Part shown: positions 62,725-64,000 of the stretch, piece by piece
How the letters are laid out: the number at the start of each line of letters is the position of its first letter
Position numbering within the stretch: the first letter of the stretch is position 1
Position numbers and translations under genes: made by a program
The notes under the pieces: model-generated
Told to the model about the DNA's origin: nothing
What the model saw: the letters and a program-made list of their open reading frames with translations, nothing else
Database searches by the model: none
From: Chrysopilus asiliformis
Taxonomy: Eukaryota; Arthropoda; Insecta; Diptera; Rhagionidae
Direction: 5' to 3'
Assembly: GCA_964034945.1 (NCBI GenBank)
Contig: OZ035961.1
Location: forward strand, 31,398,184 to 31,462,183
Length of the DNA stretch: 64,000 nt

Positions 62725-63052
62725 AAAAAAAACACTTTAAAAAACAAGTTTTATAACCTTATAAACTTTCAAAATGCACTAAAAAGTAAAAAACAAGTTT
62801 AAAGTTTCACAAAAAATGTTTTTATAAATTGCGTGTTGTTGTGAAAATATAAAGTGTGTGACGTTGCATTTGCTCTTGAATCTGTAATAGCGGTTTCATA
62901 CTGTGCAACACAGCACACTCTATATTTTCACAACAACACGCAATTTATAAAAACATTTTTTTGTGAAACTATAAACTTGTTTTTTACTTTTTAGTGCATT
63001 TTGAAAGTGTATAAGGTTATAAAACTTGTTTTTTAAAGTGTTTTTTTTTTTT
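62725..63052. repeat. long palindrome, ~140-bp arms
   Basis: The left arm holds AACACTTTAAAAAACAAGTT, TATAACCTTATA, TTTCAAAATGCACTAAAAAG and GCGTGTTGTTGTGAAAATAT. The right arm mirrors all of these, ending ACTTGTTTTTTAAAGTGTTT. The spacer is ~45 bp with some residual pairing (GTTGC/GCAAC). Confidence 0.9.
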
Positions 63053-63099
63053 ATTTTATAATTTTTAGTCTTGAATTAGCCTACCAAAAACCTCCAGAA

Positions 63100-63800
63100 A
63101 AGATCTTTCGCAGAAAATTTTCGCAGAAAGAGCAAAAGAAAACTCACGATATCTTTGCAGGACATTCCGTTATCATTACAGAATTTTAAATATCAGAGTC
63201 AGATTCAGCGACCCCAAAAACCCCCTAATGCCATTTTTTTCCGGAAAAAATGGGAAAAGGATATTTGCGTCATCCTTACAGGACTTTCCGCTTCGAGTTT
63301 TGAAAATCTAACATCGGATTCGTGATCAGCAACTCCGAAAACCCCCTAATACCATTTTTCCCCGGGAAAGACGGAAAAAGGATATTTACGTCATCCTTGC
63401 AGGACCTTCCGTTTTGAATTTTGAAAATCTAACACCGGATTCGTGATCAGCGACCCCGAAAACCTCCTGATGCCAGTTTTTCCCGGGAAAGACGGGAAAA
63501 GGATATTTACGTCATCCTTACAGGACCTTTCGCGTTTAATTTCGAAAATCTAACACCGGATTCGTGATCAACGACCCCAAAAATCCCCTGATTCCGTTTT
63601 TTCCCGGAAAAAATGGGAAAAAGGATATTTACGTTATCCTTACAGGACATTCCATTATCCATACAAGGATGGAGTAGTAAAAATATTGAACTGTCACCGG
63701 AACTACGCAAGGTGACAAAATTTCATCTTCCTAGGTTGCATAGTTTCGGAGATATAAGGTTCCAAAGATTCCAGAGATAGACAAACAGGTAGGTAGGTCG
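63100..63800 (-). mobile_element. family B element: 121-bp units in inverted orientation
   Basis: GGATATTTRCGTYATCCTTR followed by CAGGAC recurs at 63259, 63380, 63501 and 63623 (spacing 121, 121, 122), with CCGGATTCGTGATCAGCGAC and CCCCGAAAACC blocks between. The series ends AGGATGGAGTAGTAAAAATA TTG, as in the 42.1-kb copy (AAGGACTAAGTAGTAAAAAT). A short GACAAACAGGTAGGTAGG run at 63779 replaces the GACA microsatellite. Confidence 0.8.
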
Positions 63801-64000
63801 CAACAAATCAACTTAATAGAGTGTATAAAAAAATGTGATTTTTCACAGAAATCATGGCATAAACGGAAGTTGTGCCCACGAGAAAGTTCGTTAACTCCTC
63901 ACCATCCCCCTGCAATTCGGTGGCCCTTGACGCCATATATGGATGAAACTAGAGACTGTACCCTTTCCAAAAAGTCCTCAGCAAAGTGATAACTTCACTG
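63801..64000. other. right edge, nothing recognised
   Basis: No coding frame or repeat boundary identified. Confidence 0.3.

Noticed and set aside
58210..64000. Search for the missing first exons of HMG-CoA reductase
   Set aside because: No minus-strand segment resembling the conserved N-terminal membrane exon was found; it probably lies beyond 64000.

Overview
The window is animal nuclear DNA, most likely from an insect and probably a dipteran. It is AT-rich and its genes are split by short GT-AG introns. The proteins read as insect orthologues of conserved single-copy genes. The non-coding part is packed with inverted-repeat DNA transposon relics and with repeats that have the (GTCY)n microsatellite plus 3'-hairpin layout of Drosophila DINE-1/Helentron-type elements. 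The species cannot be fixed from the sequence alone. No rRNA, tRNA, CRISPR or prokaryotic operon was seen.

Ten protein-coding genes can be read exon by exon. In order they are: a stand-alone WRN-type 3'-5' exonuclease (-, 1222-2328); nucleoporin Nup43 (+, 2507-3815); dynein regulatory complex subunit 3 (+, 5577-8642); a nucleolar FKBP39-type prolyl isomerase (-, 9975-11231); a synaptotagmin-14/16-like protein lacking its 5' exon(s) (+, 18587-21786); succinate dehydrogenase membrane anchor SdhD (-, 35369-36080); proteasome ATPase Rpt5 (+, 36557-37960); the ERAD scaffold Hrd3/SEL1L (-, 40082-45683); Ran-binding protein 3 (+, 47962-49562); and the 3' part of HMG-CoA reductase (-, 55275-58209). 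Several are head-to-head pairs with short shared promoters (WRNexo/Nup43 178 bp, SdhD/Rpt5 476 bp). The genes are unrelated housekeeping functions, not a pathway cluster: DNA repair, nuclear pore, axoneme, membrane trafficking, respiration, proteolysis, ER quality control, nuclear export and mevalonate synthesis.

Gene-poor intervals (11.2-18.5 kb, 21.8-35.3 kb, 45.7-48 kb, 49.6-55.2 kb, 58.2-64 kb) hold mobile-element debris. This includes a hAT relic with a perfect 8-bp target duplication and two IS630/Tc1-mariner relics, one of them a foldback whose 180-bp arms both carry the transposase start codon. There is also a set of TA-flanked CAGTRRA-ended pogo-like MITEs, and a THAP-domain transposon with its 263-bp deletion derivative. 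Two DINE-1-like families are present: family A, with five copies plus a nested insertion that shows no target duplication, and family B, with a 121-122 bp tandem unit, a GTCT microsatellite and long palindromes. Several perfect or near-perfect palindromes remain unassigned. The strip from about 24.5 to 28.8 kb is extremely AT-rich and I see no gene in it.

I found no clear sign of an unknown multi-gene system. The most notable items are the nested family A insertion that reveals its own integration footprint, the 121-bp array module shared by three loci, the foldback transposase element, the paired-but-different 6-mers inside the THAP-element termini, and a possible C2A-only synaptotagmin isoform.
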